This document shows positions 9,422 to 18,343 of a stretch of 64,000 bases of DNA, piece after piece (positions within the stretch are counted from its first letter, which is position 1; the number at the start of each line of letters is the position of its first letter). Position numbers and translations under genes: made by a program. The notes under the pieces are model-generated. The model was not told where the DNA came from. It ran no database searches and saw nothing but the letters and a program-made list of their open reading frames with translations. This DNA is from Bradyrhizobium niftali (GTDB lineage Bacteria; Pseudomonadota; Alphaproteobacteria; Rhizobiales; Xanthobacteraceae), in NCBI RefSeq assembly GCF_004571025.1, contig NZ_SPQT01000007.1, forward strand, positions 124,001 through 188,000, in the 5' to 3' direction.

Positions 9422-9478
9422 ATCGTATTCCTTCCCTTGGACTCTTCGGACGTTTCTGAGTGATCGTTTTAGACGCGG

Positions 9479-9506
9479 ATTATGCGGGACGTTTGACGGA
9501 CATCAA
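9479..9506 (-). promoter_or_regulatory. Predicted phaB promoter
   Basis: On the minus strand, TTGATG (9506-9501) and CATAAT (9484-9479) are separated by 16 bases, a good match to the housekeeping sigma factor consensus. The predicted start is about 50 bases before the phaB ATG. The -35 box directly abuts the T tract of the phaA terminator. Confidence 0.5.
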
Positions 9507-9537
9507 GAACAAAACGCCCGGCGTGAGCCGGGCGTTT
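9507..9537 (-). terminator. Rho-independent terminator between phaA and phaB
   Basis: The stem AACGCCCGGC (9513-9522) and GCCGGGCGTT (9527-9536) is perfect, with a GTGA loop. On the minus strand it is followed by TTTTGTT, so it should end the phaA transcript. The plus-strand side has the weaker tail TCTCTTT. Confidence 0.75.
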
Positions 9538-9604
9538 CTCTTTAGTCGAGGCTAATGCGGTTGCGAAGAATATTTGATTTGCAATCGCCGCCTTTTTAGT
9601 CGCG

Positions 9605-9634
9605 TGCAACGCACTCACTTATGTGTGCAGCGCA
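9605..9634. promoter_or_regulatory. Two candidate PhaR-binding sites
   Basis: TGCAACGCA (9605-9613) and TGCAGCGCA (9626-9634) both fit the core TGCRNYGCA that I recall for Bradyrhizobium PhaR sites. They are 21 bp apart, two helical turns, so both would face the same side of the DNA. They lie between the phaA stop and the terminator, about 190 bp upstream of phaB. Confidence 0.4.
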
Positions 9635-9670
9635 CGCGCAAGATCCACGTACGCTGCGCGTCAGCTATCT

Positions 9671-10849
9671 TCAGTCGCGCGCCAGACACATCGCGATACC
9701 CATGCCGCCGCCGATGCACAGCGTGGCAAGGCCCTTCTTGGAATCGCGCTTCTGCATCTCGTGCAGCAGCGTCACCAGCACGCGCGCGCCGGAGGCGCCG
9801 ACCGGGTGGCCGATCGCGATCGCGCCGCCGTTGACGTTGACCTTGGAGGTGTCCCAGCCGAGGTCCTTGTTGACAGCGCAGGCCTGTGCCGCGAAGGCCT
9901 CGTTGGCCTCGATCAGGTCGAGGTCGCCGACGTTCCAGCCAGCCTTCTTCAGCGCGGCGCGCGAGGCCGGGATCGGGCCCGAGCCCATGATCTTCGGATC
10001 GACGCCGGCCTGAGCCCAGGACACGATGCGCGCGAGCGGCTTCTTGCCTTCCTTGGCAGCCTGCTTCGCGGTCATCAGCACCACGGCGGCAGCGCCGTCA
10101 TTGATGCCCGAGGCCGAACCCGCAGTGACCGTGCCGTCCTTCTCGAAGGCGGGACGGAGCTTGGCCATCGCATCGAGCGTTGCGCCATGGCGCGGATATT
10201 CGTCGGCGCTGACGACCACGTCGCCCTTGCGGGTCTTGATGGTGACGGGGACGATCTCGTCGTTGAACTTGCCGGCCTTCTGCGCGGCCTCGGCCTTCTG
10301 CTGCGAGGCGACCGCGAACTCGTCCTGCTGGGCGCGGGTGATCTGCCACTGGCGCGCAACGTTCTCGGCGGTGTTGCCCATGTGGTAGCCGTTGAAGGCA
10401 TCCCACAGGCCGTCCTTGATCATGGTGTCGACGAACTCGACCGGGCCCATCTTGACGCCGCCGCGCAGGTACTGGGCGTGCGGAGCCATGCTCATGGATT
10501 CCTGGCCGCCGGCGACCACGATCTCGGAATCGCCGTTGAGCAGCGCCTGATAGCCGAGCGCAACCGTGCGAAGACCAGAGCCACAGAGCTGGTTGATGCC
10601 CCAGGCCGGGCTCTCCACCGGAATGCCGGCGGCGATCGAGGCCTGGCGAGCCGGGTTCTGGCCTTGAGCTGCGGTCAGGATCTGCCCCATGATGACTTCG
10701 GAGACCCGGCCGGGCTCGATGCCACCGCGCTCCAGCGCCGCCTTGATGGCGATGGCGCCGAGATCGTGGGCGGGAAGGGTCGCGAACGCTCCGTTGAAGC
10801 TTCCGACCGGGGTGCGGGCGGCGCTGACGATGACGACATCGTCTGACAT
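9671..10849 (-). CDS. phaA: Acetyl-CoA C-acetyltransferase (beta-ketothiolase)
   Basis: Condenses two acetyl-CoA to acetoacetyl-CoA for PHB synthesis; also reversible in PHB breakdown. The 392 residues show the thiolase active site: nucleophile Cys89 in INQLCGSG, His348 in [10 protein letters not shown] and Cys378 in LCIGGGMG. I chose ATG 10849 over the ATG at 10855 because AGGAG touches the upstream codon but sits six bases before the second one. It is divergent from phaR across 306 bases; phaB follows on the same strand after a terminator. Confidence 0.95.
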   Translation of the reverse strand: MSDDVVIVSAARTPVGSFNGAFATLPAHDLGAIAIKAALERGGIEPGRVSEVIMGQILTAAQGQNPARQASIAAGIPVESPAWGINQLCGSGLRTVALGYQALLNGDSEIVVAGGQESMSMAPHAQYLRGGVKMGPVEFVDTMIKDGLWDAFNGYHMGNTAENVARQWQITRAQQDEFAVASQQKAEAAQKAGKFNDEIVPVTIKTRKGDVVVSADEYPRHGATLDAMAKLRPAFEKDGTVTAGSASGINDGAAAVVLMTAKQAAKEGKKPLARIVSWAQAGVDPKIMGSGPIPASRAALKKAGWNVGDLDLIEANEAFAAQACAVNKDLGWDTSKVNVNGGAIAIGHPVGASGARVLVTLLHEMQKRDSKKGLATLCIGGGMGIAMCLARD

Positions 10850-11155
10850 GGGCATCTCCTGGGGTTGAATGGGGGCAGACGGGGCTGGGGAAACGGCTCG
10901 CCAGTCTCGGACGGCATCCTGTTAACGTCGTTGAGGCATGTCAATCGGCCGGTGGCCGAATTCATGCCGCAACGCATTCAAAATAGCGTTCTTGGCGCTT
11001 TCGCAAGCACGTTTTTGCTGCCCGATTAACCGTGGCGCACAAAACGGTAGCGTGACCCCTTTGAAAATGCTTATTTTGTTGCGTTGCGTACTCTTCCCGC
11101 CCTGCGGCATTGGCCCGCCGGGTTCCCGTTCTCAGCGTCTTGCAAGTGAGAGCCC
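10850..11155. other. phaA-phaR divergent regulatory region
   Basis: 306 bases with no gene. On the minus strand a perfect TTGACA (10944-10939) is followed after 17 bases by CAGGAT (10921-10916), a plausible phaA promoter. TGCGTTGCG occurs twice in opposite orientation (10976-10968 minus, 11080-11088 plus), one base off the PhaR core TGCRNYGCA. These could be autoregulatory sites for PhaR on both genes. Confidence 0.45.
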
Positions 11156-11752
11156 ATGGCGAAATCAGACCAACCCACCACCATCAAGAAATACGCGAAC
11201 CGCCGGCTCTATAACACCGGAACGAGCACCTATGTGACGCTGGAAGACCTCGCCGCCATGGTCAAGGATGGCGAAGATTTCCTGGTCTACGACGCCAAGA
11301 CCGGCGACGACATCACCCGCTCCGTGCTCGCTCAGATCATCTTCGAACAGGAGAACAAGGCCGGCCAGAACCTGCTGCCGACCACCTTCCTGCGCCAGCT
11401 CATCCGCTTCTACGGCGACAGCATGCAGATGGTGGTGCCGAAATATCTGGAACAGTCGATCGCGACGCTGACCCAGGAGCAGGAGAAGTTCCGCAAGCAG
11501 ATCGCCAACACGCTGTCGGGCACGCCCTTTGCGCCCCTGGAGGAACAGGTCCGCCGCAACATGGAGCTGTTCCAGCAGACGTTCTCGATGTTCAAGCCGT
11601 TCGCGCCTGGCGCGGTCCGCCCGGCGGCTGCGCCAGAGCCTGAGCCCGATGCGAACGCCGAGCCGGCCAAGGACAGCAACATCGACGATCTGCGCCAGCA
11701 GATGAAGGAAATGCAGGAACGCCTCGAGCGGATGTCGAAGAAGGAAGAGTAG
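11156..11752 (+). CDS. phaR: Polyhydroxyalkanoate synthesis regulator PhaR
   Basis: A DNA-binding repressor that senses PHB granules and controls phasin and carbon-storage genes. The 198-residue protein has the conserved PHB/PHA accumulation DNA-binding domain at its start (IKKYANRRLYNTGTSTYVTL), followed by the second PHB_acc domain (VLAQIIFEQENKAGQNLLPT). The C-terminal third is Ala/Pro/Glu-rich and ends in a predicted coiled coil (DDLRQQMKEMQERLERMSKK). It is divergent from phaA, the usual arrangement. The PHA synthase gene is not in this window. Confidence 0.95.
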   Translation: MAKSDQPTTIKKYANRRLYNTGTSTYVTLEDLAAMVKDGEDFLVYDAKTGDDITRSVLAQIIFEQENKAGQNLLPTTFLRQLIRFYGDSMQMVVPKYLEQSIATLTQEQEKFRKQIANTLSGTPFAPLEEQVRRNMELFQQTFSMFKPFAPGAVRPAAAPEPEPDANAEPAKDSNIDDLRQQMKEMQERLERMSKKEE

Positions 11753-11810
11753 GATTTCTCGGCGCGCCAAAGCGCGCTGCCTACTATTTCTTCCGATGCG
11801 GCCACTTGCT

Positions 11811-11945
11811 CCGCTGTCGTCCCGGCGCAGGCCGGGACCCATACCCCCAGGGAGGAGTTGCGGCGCGACGCAGGTAACCCCGAGTCATCGCCAAACCACA
11901 TCCTGTGGTTATGGGTCCCGGCCTTCGCCGGGACGACGTTGGGGA
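11811..11945. repeat. Palindromic intergenic repeat, copy 1
   Basis: The left arm, GTCGTCCCGGCGCAGG then CCGGGACCCATA, is matched by the inverted right arm TATGGGTCCCGG then CCTTCGCCGGGACGAC. About 60 bases separate them. The left end is almost identical over some 44 bases to the element at 25514. It lies between phaR and the converging aminotransferase gene and probably helps end both transcripts. Confidence 0.65.
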
Positions 11946-12006
11946 GATATTGTGCTTCCGCATCATTATTGCGAGCGCAGCGAGGCAATGACGGGACAGG
12001 CGGCCC

Positions 12007-12894
12007 CTACGCCGCCAGCTTCACCGCATGCGCAAAGTCCCAATAGAGCTTGCGCGCCCTGGTGTAGAGCGGGCCCGGCTCCAGCTCGCGCTCGTCGATG
12101 CGAATCACGGGCGCGACCTTGGCGAAATTGCCGGTTGAAAAGATCTCGTCGGCGGCGAGGAAGTCGGCATAGCGCAGCGTCGTCTCGACCACGGTGACGC
12201 CGTCGGCGCGAAGCAGGCCGATGACGCGCTGGCGCGTGATGCCGTTGAGGAAGGTGCCGTTCGGCACCGGCGTGAACACCACGCCGTCCTTTGCCATGAA
12301 CACGTTGGAATTGCCGAACTCGGCTACATTGCCGAGCATGTCGAGCATCAGCGCGTTCTGGAAGCCACGCGCAGCGGCCTCCGCCAGCGCGCGCGAATTG
12401 TTGGGATAGAGGCAGGCCGCCTTGGCCTCGACCGGCGCGCATTCTGCCGTCGGCCTGCGGAACGGCGACAGCGTGATGGCGTTGCCGACGGGTTTGGGCA
12501 TCGGCGCCTCGTAGATGCACAGGCACCAGTTGGTGGTCTCGGGGTCGAACAGCACGCCGCCGCCCGCCCCGTTCTGCGCCCAGTACATCGGACGGACATA
12601 AAGCTCGGCATTGTCAGCGAAACGCGCGATGCCTTCGTTTGCGAGCGTGAGCCAGGTGCCGGCATCGACCACCGGCTTCAGGCCGAAGTTGACCGCGGAT
12701 TGATTGGCTCGGGCGACGTGACGGTCGAGATCGGGTGCGACGCCTTCGAACGCGCGCGCGCCGTCGAACACGACCGAGCCGAGCCAGGCCGCATGCGTGC
12801 GCGGGCCCATGATCGGCACATTCCCGTCGTGCCATTTGCCCTCGAAGAAGGTCCAGCTCGGCGAATATTCGATGGGTTTCTTGATCTCGGCCAT
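12007..12894 (-). CDS. ilvE: Branched-chain amino acid aminotransferase-like, PLP fold class IV
   Basis: Predicted to transaminate branched-chain amino acids or their keto acids. The 295-residue fold IV protein has VFDGARAFEGVAPDLDRHVAR near the N-terminus, the probable PLP lysine in VEAKAACLYPNN and the cofactor region GNVAEFGNSNVF. D-amino acid transaminases and aminodeoxychorismate lyases share the fold, so the substrate is inferred from overall resemblance. ATG 12894 is preceded by GGGGAGG at good spacing; the open frame continues 318 bases upstream but that part is not family sequence. Confidence 0.85.
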   Translation of the reverse strand: MAEIKKPIEYSPSWTFFEGKWHDGNVPIMGPRTHAAWLGSVVFDGARAFEGVAPDLDRHVARANQSAVNFGLKPVVDAGTWLTLANEGIARFADNAELYVRPMYWAQNGAGGGVLFDPETTNWCLCIYEAPMPKPVGNAITLSPFRRPTAECAPVEAKAACLYPNNSRALAEAAARGFQNALMLDMLGNVAEFGNSNVFMAKDGVVFTPVPNGTFLNGITRQRVIGLLRADGVTVVETTLRYADFLAADEIFSTGNFAKVAPVIRIDERELEPGPLYTRARKLYWDFAHAVKLAA

Positions 12895-12998
12895 GACCGG
12901 CCTCCCCTGAAACATCCGGGCACTATTATCCCAATTTCTAAATGATTCCCTGCGGGAAATAACCACCCTCCCCTGGAGGGGGAAGGGATCGAAGCGAA

Positions 12999-13027
12999 AT
13001 AACATTGAGGGGCAAACCGGATATAAT
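12999..13027 (+). promoter_or_regulatory. Predicted promoter of the HSL-type hydrolase gene
   Basis: A perfect TATAAT (13022-13027) has the moderate -35 match ATAACA (12999-13004) 17 bases upstream. The ATG lies 24 bases past the -10 box, giving a short leader that contains the GGAG ribosome-binding site. Confidence 0.4.
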
Positions 13028-13051
13028 GCCGGCCACGTTACGGAGTCCTCC

Positions 13052-13990
13052 ATGCCGCTCGATCCGCTCGCGAAGCGTTTGTTGACCATGATGGCTGCGG
13101 CAGGGCCGCAGGCGCGAAGCCGGCCGAGCGTCGAGGCGCGGCGACAGTCGCTGGCGAAGCTGATGCAGTTTGCGCGCGCTGACGCCCCTGACGTGACCGC
13201 CTCGGACGGCACACTGCCCGGCCCCGGCGGAGAGGTTCCCTATCGGCTGTATTCGCACGCAAGCGCCAGCGAGCGCGCGCCGGGCTTCGTGTTCTTTCAC
13301 GGCGGCGGACTGGTCGCCGGCAGCATCGCCACGCACGACCGCATCGCGGCGGCGCTTGCGCATGCCACCGGCTGCCGCCTGGTCTCGGTCGACTACCGCC
13401 TCGCGCCGGAGCACAAATTCCCCGCCGCGGTGGACGACGCGATCGCCGCCACCGAATGGGTCGCGCGTGAAGCGTCGTCCCTCGGCATCGACGCCGAAAG
13501 GCTCGTGGTCGGCGGCGATTCCGCCGGCGCTACGCTCGCCGCGATCGTGTGCCAGGAAGCGCTGCAGAACGCCGGCCTTTCCATCGTCGCGCAATGCCTG
13601 ATCTGCCCGGTGCTGGATTTCGAGGAGACCTCGCCTTCGCGCGAGGCGTTCGCCGAGGGCCATCTGATCGATCGCATCACGATCGAGGCCGATCTCGCCG
13701 ACTACCTGCCCGGCAGCAACATCGATACCGGCGATCCCCGCATCTCACCGCTGCGCGCGACCCGCCTTGCGGGCCTGCCGACCGCGATCATCCATACCGC
13801 CGAGTTCGACCCGATGCGCGACGAAGGCAATGCCTATGCGCGCAAGCTGCTCGCCGCAGGCGTCGCCGTCGAGCACGTCTGCCATGACGGCATGGTCCAC
13901 AATTTCCACGCCATGGGCGCGATCCTGCCACAGGCACAGCTCGTGCTGTCGCAGATCGGCGAACAGGTGCGGCGGGCGGTGGAGACGTAA
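13052..13990 (+). CDS. Alpha/beta hydrolase of the hormone-sensitive lipase family
   Basis: A probable carboxylesterase of 312 residues. The oxyanion-hole motif HGGG is at 83-86, the nucleophile Ser157 in GDSAG, the acid Asp253 in EFDPMRDEG and the base His283 in GMVHNF, a complete catalytic set for this family. VSVDYRLAPEHKFPAAVDD is typical of bacterial HSL enzymes. No signal peptide, so cytoplasmic. GGAG lies seven bases before the ATG. The natural substrate is not evident. It converges with a small exported-protein gene nine bases on. Confidence 0.9.
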   Translation: MPLDPLAKRLLTMMAAAGPQARSRPSVEARRQSLAKLMQFARADAPDVTASDGTLPGPGGEVPYRLYSHASASERAPGFVFFHGGGLVAGSIATHDRIAAALAHATGCRLVSVDYRLAPEHKFPAAVDDAIAATEWVAREASSLGIDAERLVVGGDSAGATLAAIVCQEALQNAGLSIVAQCLICPVLDFEETSPSREAFAEGHLIDRITIEADLADYLPGSNIDTGDPRISPLRATRLAGLPTAIIHTAEFDPMRDEGNAYARKLLAAGVAVEHVCHDGMVHNFHAMGAILPQAQLVLSQIGEQVRRAVET

Positions 13991-13999
13991 AAGCGCGAA

Positions 14000-14248
14000 T
14001 CACACGCGCGCGTCGAGCACGGCTCTGGCTGCCACTACATATTCGGGCCAATGCGCATCCGCATAGCGTTCGGCCTGCCGCACGCAGGTGACATTGGGCG
14101 CATGGGCGGCCGCAATCGTGCGCGCGAAGCGCTCTTCGGCTACCGTCACGTCGTCGGGCTCGGGCGACGGTAAGGCAGCGGCCACGGCAGTCGGGGCCAC
14201 GGCGAGTCCCGCCAGACCGGTGAGCAGGATGCGGCGTGACGTATTCAT
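14000..14248 (-). CDS. Small exported protein of unknown function with twin-arginine-like leader
   Basis: 82 residues. The N-terminus MNTSRRILLTGLAGLAVAPTAVAAALP is a signal peptide with a twin arginine (S-R-R-I-L-L), so Tat export is possible. The mature part is about 55 residues, with one cysteine and several charged residues (AEERFARTIAAAHAP, YADAHWPEYVVAARAVLD). GAAGGA lies upstream of the ATG. I do not recognise a family. The coherent leader peptide is the main reason to accept the gene. Confidence 0.55.
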   Translation of the reverse strand: MNTSRRILLTGLAGLAVAPTAVAAALPSPEPDDVTVAEERFARTIAAAHAPNVTCVRQAERYADAHWPEYVVAARAVLDARV

Positions 14249-14430
14249 GGCTGTCGTCCTTCAATTGTCCGGCCTGCACTCCGGCCGGCGCGTGTGTCGG
14301 TGCGATCACAGCAGAGTAACCGCGTGCATCCGTGCAGTCCATCGCTTGCGGATAGCGCTTGACCCCACGAACGATCACGTTCCATCTAACAACGGTTCCG
14401 CCATTAGATCGCCACGCGTCGGATTGTCAC

Positions 14431-15333
14431 GTGCCTCATCACCGCCAATCGAACCTTCAGGCCTTGCGCGCTGCTGCGATGGGACTGTTGTGCCTGACGA
14501 TGTCGGTGGGCGCTGCCTTTGCCGCTGACGAGAAGGACGAGGCCGCAAAGCCTGATGTCCCGAACCTCTATCTCGATCTTCGAACGACCTATGCGACGAT
14601 ACCCGCTGGCACGCTCGGGATCGGCTTCGGCAACACGTCCTTGTCGGCCGCGTTCCAAGCGCTGGCGGCGCGCAGGGGCACGACGCTGCCGAACGGCCTG
14701 CCCGCGGCAAAATCCATTGCCGTCGACCTGCCGCTGACGGTCGATGTCAGTGATCGCGTCTCGCTCTATGGCGGCGTGTCGGGCTCGACGACGGACATCG
14801 GCGGCGGCTGGTCGGCATTCGACATCACAAGCTGGAACATCGGCGTACAGGCCGACCTTTATCAGCAGAACGGCGGAAAAATCCCGACCATCACGCTGCA
14901 ATCGACCCTGACGCAGTCGGTGCCGAACGAGCAGGGCATGACGACTTCGTTCAACAACATCCTGGAATTCGACTACGCGCTCGACGAGGACGAAACGCGG
15001 GGTTGGCTTGCCGGCGTGCAATACACCCACACCGATATCGCGAGCCAGCTCGCCAGTATCCGGCCAAACACGATCCTCTATGCCGGCGGTTATTACCAAT
15101 GGCCGAGCAATTGGAAGTTCACCGGACGGCTCGGCGTGCAGTCGTTCGGCGGCGCGCAGATCGCAGGGCGAACGCTGGCGGAGTCCTTCACCCAACCGAT
15201 CCTGCGGCTCGACCTCGACCGCATGGACGACAACGACAACCGCCTGTTCGGCATCACTGCGCAGATCGCGTGGATGCCGAAGCCGTCCTACCAGCTGACG
15301 CTGCGCACGCCGCTCTACGCCGTGCGAAACTGA
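14431..15333 (+). CDS. Exported protein of unknown function, possible outer-membrane beta-barrel
   Basis: About 300 residues from the GTG at 14431; an ATG at 14479 would also give a signal peptide, and the frame is open back to 14359. The leader, AAAMGLLCLTMSVGAAFA, ends at a likely cleavage site before ADEKDEA. The mature chain is rich in alternating polar and hydrophobic strands (VSLYGGVSGSTTDIGGGW, WNIGVQADLYQQNG, YAGGYYQWPSNWKFTGRLGV), as expected for an outer-membrane beta-barrel. The last residues, TLRTPLYAVRN, do not end in the usual aromatic residue. I do not recognise the family. Confidence 0.7.
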   Translation: MPHHRQSNLQALRAAAMGLLCLTMSVGAAFAADEKDEAAKPDVPNLYLDLRTTYATIPAGTLGIGFGNTSLSAAFQALAARRGTTLPNGLPAAKSIAVDLPLTVDVSDRVSLYGGVSGSTTDIGGGWSAFDITSWNIGVQADLYQQNGGKIPTITLQSTLTQSVPNEQGMTTSFNNILEFDYALDEDETRGWLAGVQYTHTDIASQLASIRPNTILYAGGYYQWPSNWKFTGRLGVQSFGGAQIAGRTLAESFTQPILRLDLDRMDDNDNRLFGITAQIAWMPKPSYQLTLRTPLYAVRN

Positions 15334-15484
15334 TCGCAGCCAGGAGCTTTCCGCATCGGCCGCATCGCGCGTCAACCGATCGTTAATCCTCATCCGAAAA
15401 CATCGATCGCGTTACATCGCCGCAAGGAACCTTGCGCGAAACTGGACCAGCTTTTCGCATCGTATTTCGCTTTGGAGGTTGCGA

Positions 15485-17068
15485 ATGTCCCGCTTGGTTC
15501 CGGAACGGACGTTCCTTGCAGGGAAGATCTTTTTCAACTTCGGCCAGTCGTCGATCGATTGCGTCGTGCGCCGGCTGTCCGAGGAGGCTGCGACGCTCGA
15601 GATGGAGAGCGGCCTTGGCGTGCCCGAACGGTTCCAGCTCAGGCTCGCGGGGCGTGAGACGCTGACCTGCCGCGTGATCTGGCGATCGGACCGTCAGGCC
15701 GGCGTCGCCTTCGAGCAGCCGGGCAGCGTCGAGCGACCAGCCGGTGAGGAGCGGGAACGCTCGTCGGACGCGCTGATGCGCGGCCAGATGCTGGCGCTGC
15801 GTGCCGCGCTCGATCATGTGCCGACCGGCATCGTGCTGCTCGACTCCCACCTCAGGGCCCGCCTGATCAACCGATCGTTTCGCCAGATGTGGCGCCTGCC
15901 CGACGAGGTTGCCGACAGCAATCCATCCATTCTCACGCTGCTTCATCACGGACGTGACACCGGAGCCTATGAGGTGCCGGACCCGGACCTCGATGCGCTG
16001 GTGGCGGAGCGGGTTCGTGTGATCGAGGCGGGCGATCCGACGCCGATCGATCTGCGCCGGACCAACGGCGATGTCGTGCGCGTACAGGTCACGCCGTTGC
16101 CCGACGGCGGGCGGATGCTGACCTATACACCCGTCACCGACATTGTGCGCTGCTCCGACGAGCTGAAGCTGCTGCGGGATGCGCTGGAGAATGTTCAGGA
16201 TGGGGTCCTTCTTCTCGACTCCGACCTGCGCGCGACCTTCATGAACCGGCGTATGCGGCGCTTTTGGGAGGTCAGCGAAGACGAGGCCGCGAGCCGGCCG
16301 ACCTATTCGTCGCTGGTGCGACGCCTGCATCGCGCCAGCGCGCCCAATCTTCCAACGAACGAGCTCGCGAAGTTTCCGGCGAGACGCGTCGAAGAGGTCA
16401 AGGCCGGCGATCATGTGCGCGACCTGCAGACGCCGGACGGCCGGCGCATCCGGGCCCATTGCACCACGATGTCGAATGGCGGCCGCATGCTGACCTATGT
16501 CGACATCACCGATCTGACGCAAAAAGCCGCGATGCTGGAGACGCTTGCCACCACCGATCCGCTCACCGGCCTCTACAACCGCCGCCACTTCCTCGACAGC
16601 CTCGATGCGGAATGGAGCCGCTTTCAGCGCTATTATCGCTCGGTCTCGGTGCTGATGCTCGATATCGACCACTTCAAGTCGGTCAACGATCGCTACGGCC
16701 ATGCAGTGGGCGACGCCGCGATCAAGGCGGTTGCGGCCACGTGCCTCGACGGCAAGCGCAAGTCGGACATCGTCGGCCGTCTCGGCGGCGAGGAATTTGC
16801 GGTTCTCCTGCCCGAGACCAGCCTGTCCCGTGCAAGGACTGTCGCCGACCGCATCCGCAAGCGCGTGATGAGCGCGCAGATCGTCGCCGACAGGATTCAG
16901 TTCGGCGTCACCGTGAGCATCGGGATCGCCGAGGCCACCGTCAGCATGTCAGGCATCGACGCGCTGATGGGCGCGGCCGACCATGCACTCTACCAGGCCA
17001 AGGCCGAGGGCCGCAATCGCTGCATCGCCTGGGCGCCCCCGCCGCCTGCAAGCAAGGCGGCGGAGTGA
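15485..17068 (+). CDS. Diguanylate cyclase with PilZ-like and two PAS domains
   Basis: Predicted to make cyclic di-GMP. An N-terminal PilZ-like segment (about 1-85: IDCVVRRLSEEAATLEME, CRVIWRSDRQAGVAFEQ) lacks a clear RxxxR motif. Two PAS domains follow, opening with LRAALDHVPTGIVLLDSH and LRDALENVQDGVLLLDSD. The C-terminal GGDEF domain has G434-G-E-E-F438 and an intact inhibitory site R425-K-S-D428. No membrane segments, so cytoplasmic. ATG 15485 is chosen because GGAGG ends six bases before it. It converges with a CMD gene after 16 bp. Confidence 0.93.
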   Translation: MSRLVPERTFLAGKIFFNFGQSSIDCVVRRLSEEAATLEMESGLGVPERFQLRLAGRETLTCRVIWRSDRQAGVAFEQPGSVERPAGEERERSSDALMRGQMLALRAALDHVPTGIVLLDSHLRARLINRSFRQMWRLPDEVADSNPSILTLLHHGRDTGAYEVPDPDLDALVAERVRVIEAGDPTPIDLRRTNGDVVRVQVTPLPDGGRMLTYTPVTDIVRCSDELKLLRDALENVQDGVLLLDSDLRATFMNRRMRRFWEVSEDEAASRPTYSSLVRRLHRASAPNLPTNELAKFPARRVEEVKAGDHVRDLQTPDGRRIRAHCTTMSNGGRMLTYVDITDLTQKAAMLETLATTDPLTGLYNRRHFLDSLDAEWSRFQRYYRSVSVLMLDIDHFKSVNDRYGHAVGDAAIKAVAATCLDGKRKSDIVGRLGGEEFAVLLPETSLSRARTVADRIRKRVMSAQIVADRIQFGVTVSIGIAEATVSMSGIDALMGAADHALYQAKAEGRNRCIAWAPPPPASKAAE

Positions 17069-17084
17069 TCGAAGGAAGCAGCGG

Positions 17085-17645
17085 CTATTCCGGCACCGGC
17101 ACGTCGAAGGTGTTGAGCGTGACCGAGACCATGCAATAGACGCCGACGAGATAAGACAGCTCGGCCGCACCATGCTCGCCGAATTCCTTGACCGCGGCAC
17201 GCCAGGTCAGTTCCGGCAGCACGCCGCCGCTCACGAGCGCCGATGCGACGTCGTATGCGACCGCCTCCTGCTTGGTGAGATCCACCGGCCGCTGCCCGGC
17301 GACGATGGTCGCAAGCTTCTCGTCGGAGAGGCCGCGCTGCTCGGCCACCAGCACATGGGCATAGAGCTCGTAGCCGGAACGGAAATGCGAGCCGGTGACG
17401 AGGATCGCGACCTCGCGCACCGGCGCCGGCAGCAGCGGGTTCGACGCGATCGCCTTGACCAGCTCCCACACCGGCTTGCCGAAGCGCGGCTCGCGGATCC
17501 AGGGATTCCAGGGCCCGAGCAGCGCGCCGTCGTCTCGCATGTTCACAAAGCCTTTGAAATGGTCCTTGATGCCGGCTCGCATGTCATCATAGAGCGGCTT
17601 TTGTTCGTCGGTCAGATCCTTCGGATCGAGAATGGGAAGGCGCAC
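17085..17645 (-). CDS. Carboxymuconolactone decarboxylase (CMD/AhpD-like) family protein
   Basis: 186 residues from GTG 17645, which has AGGAG eight bases upstream. The family fold is shown by GPWNPWIREPRFGKPVWELVK, PAPVREVAILVTGSHFRSGYELYAH and LTKQEAVAYDVASAL. The CxxC of true AhpD peroxidases is absent here (SHFRSGYELYAH), which suggests a decarboxylase or isomerase-like role rather than peroxidase. It lies just outside the LysR-linked module and is transcribed the same way as its left arm. Confidence 0.85.
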   Translation of the reverse strand: MRLPILDPKDLTDEQKPLYDDMRAGIKDHFKGFVNMRDDGALLGPWNPWIREPRFGKPVWELVKAIASNPLLPAPVREVAILVTGSHFRSGYELYAHVLVAEQRGLSDEKLATIVAGQRPVDLTKQEAVAYDVASALVSGGVLPELTWRAAVKEFGEHGAAELSYLVGVYCMVSVTLNTFDVPVPE

Positions 17646-17755
17646 GGCAGGATCTCCTCGTTGAGACGCCGCGAAGCTCGCCCGCACGCGTGTGCATGGC
17701 AAGTGAAGTTGCCGTGACATTCGGTTCGGGGCCGGTCACCGCCCGACGGCGTCGG

Positions 17756-18343
17756 TTACGGCGCCTCCGAGCGCGCCAGCGGCTCGCCCAGCGTATGCAT
17801 CAGCCGGTTAGCCCAGCCGAAGATCGCGGCCGACAGCACCAGGTCGAGCTGCTCGAGCTCGCTCAGCCCGGCCTCGCCGAGTGCGCGCGCGTCCTCTGCA
17901 GTAGCTTCGATCGGCGTCGTCGAGAGCTTTGTAGCGAAATTGAACAGTGCCTGCTGGCGCGCCTCCAGCGTGGCATCGCGCTCGTCGGCAAAGATCTCCT
18001 CGACGACGTTGTTGCGCCCGGAGTAACTGATGAAGCGTGAGGCGTGCACGGCGGCGCAATAGATGCAGCGGTTGACGACCGAGGCACTCAGCGCGCCGAG
18101 CTCACGTTCGGCCGGCGACAAGCCGTCCTTGCCATACATGATGAGGTTGAACAGCGGCGAGCGCACCGCGAGCGATTCCGGGTCATGCGCCAGCGTCAGC
18201 ACGTAAGGCGAGACGCCCTTGTTGGAGGGCGTGACCTTCATCGCCGCGAGCTGCTCTGACGTCGCCGAGGCGAGCTCGACCGGCGTGACATAGGGCGACC
18301 AGGTCGGAATCGTGGCGGTGAAGTTGTGGACGACCTCGCTCAT
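17756..18343 (-). CDS. Alkylhydroperoxidase (AhpD)-like protein of the peroxidase-related type
   Basis: 195 residues from ATG 18343; the frame is open further upstream but only as the shadow of the preceding gene. The redox motif C93-I-Y-C96 with H100 in NRCIYCAAVHASRF is that of AhpD-type peroxidases, which use a thioredoxin-like cysteine pair. PSNKGVSPYVLTLAHDPE and LFNLIMYGKDGLSPAEREL are typical of the Avi_7169 type. The ATGA overlap with the gene upstream shows translational coupling. Probable partner of the CMD protein and the PLP enzyme in one operon. Confidence 0.85.
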   Translation of the reverse strand: MSEVVHNFTATIPTWSPYVTPVELASATSEQLAAMKVTPSNKGVSPYVLTLAHDPESLAVRSPLFNLIMYGKDGLSPAERELGALSASVVNRCIYCAAVHASRFISYSGRNNVVEEIFADERDATLEARQQALFNFATKLSTTPIEATAEDARALGEAGLSELEQLDLVLSAAIFGWANRLMHTLGEPLARSEAP

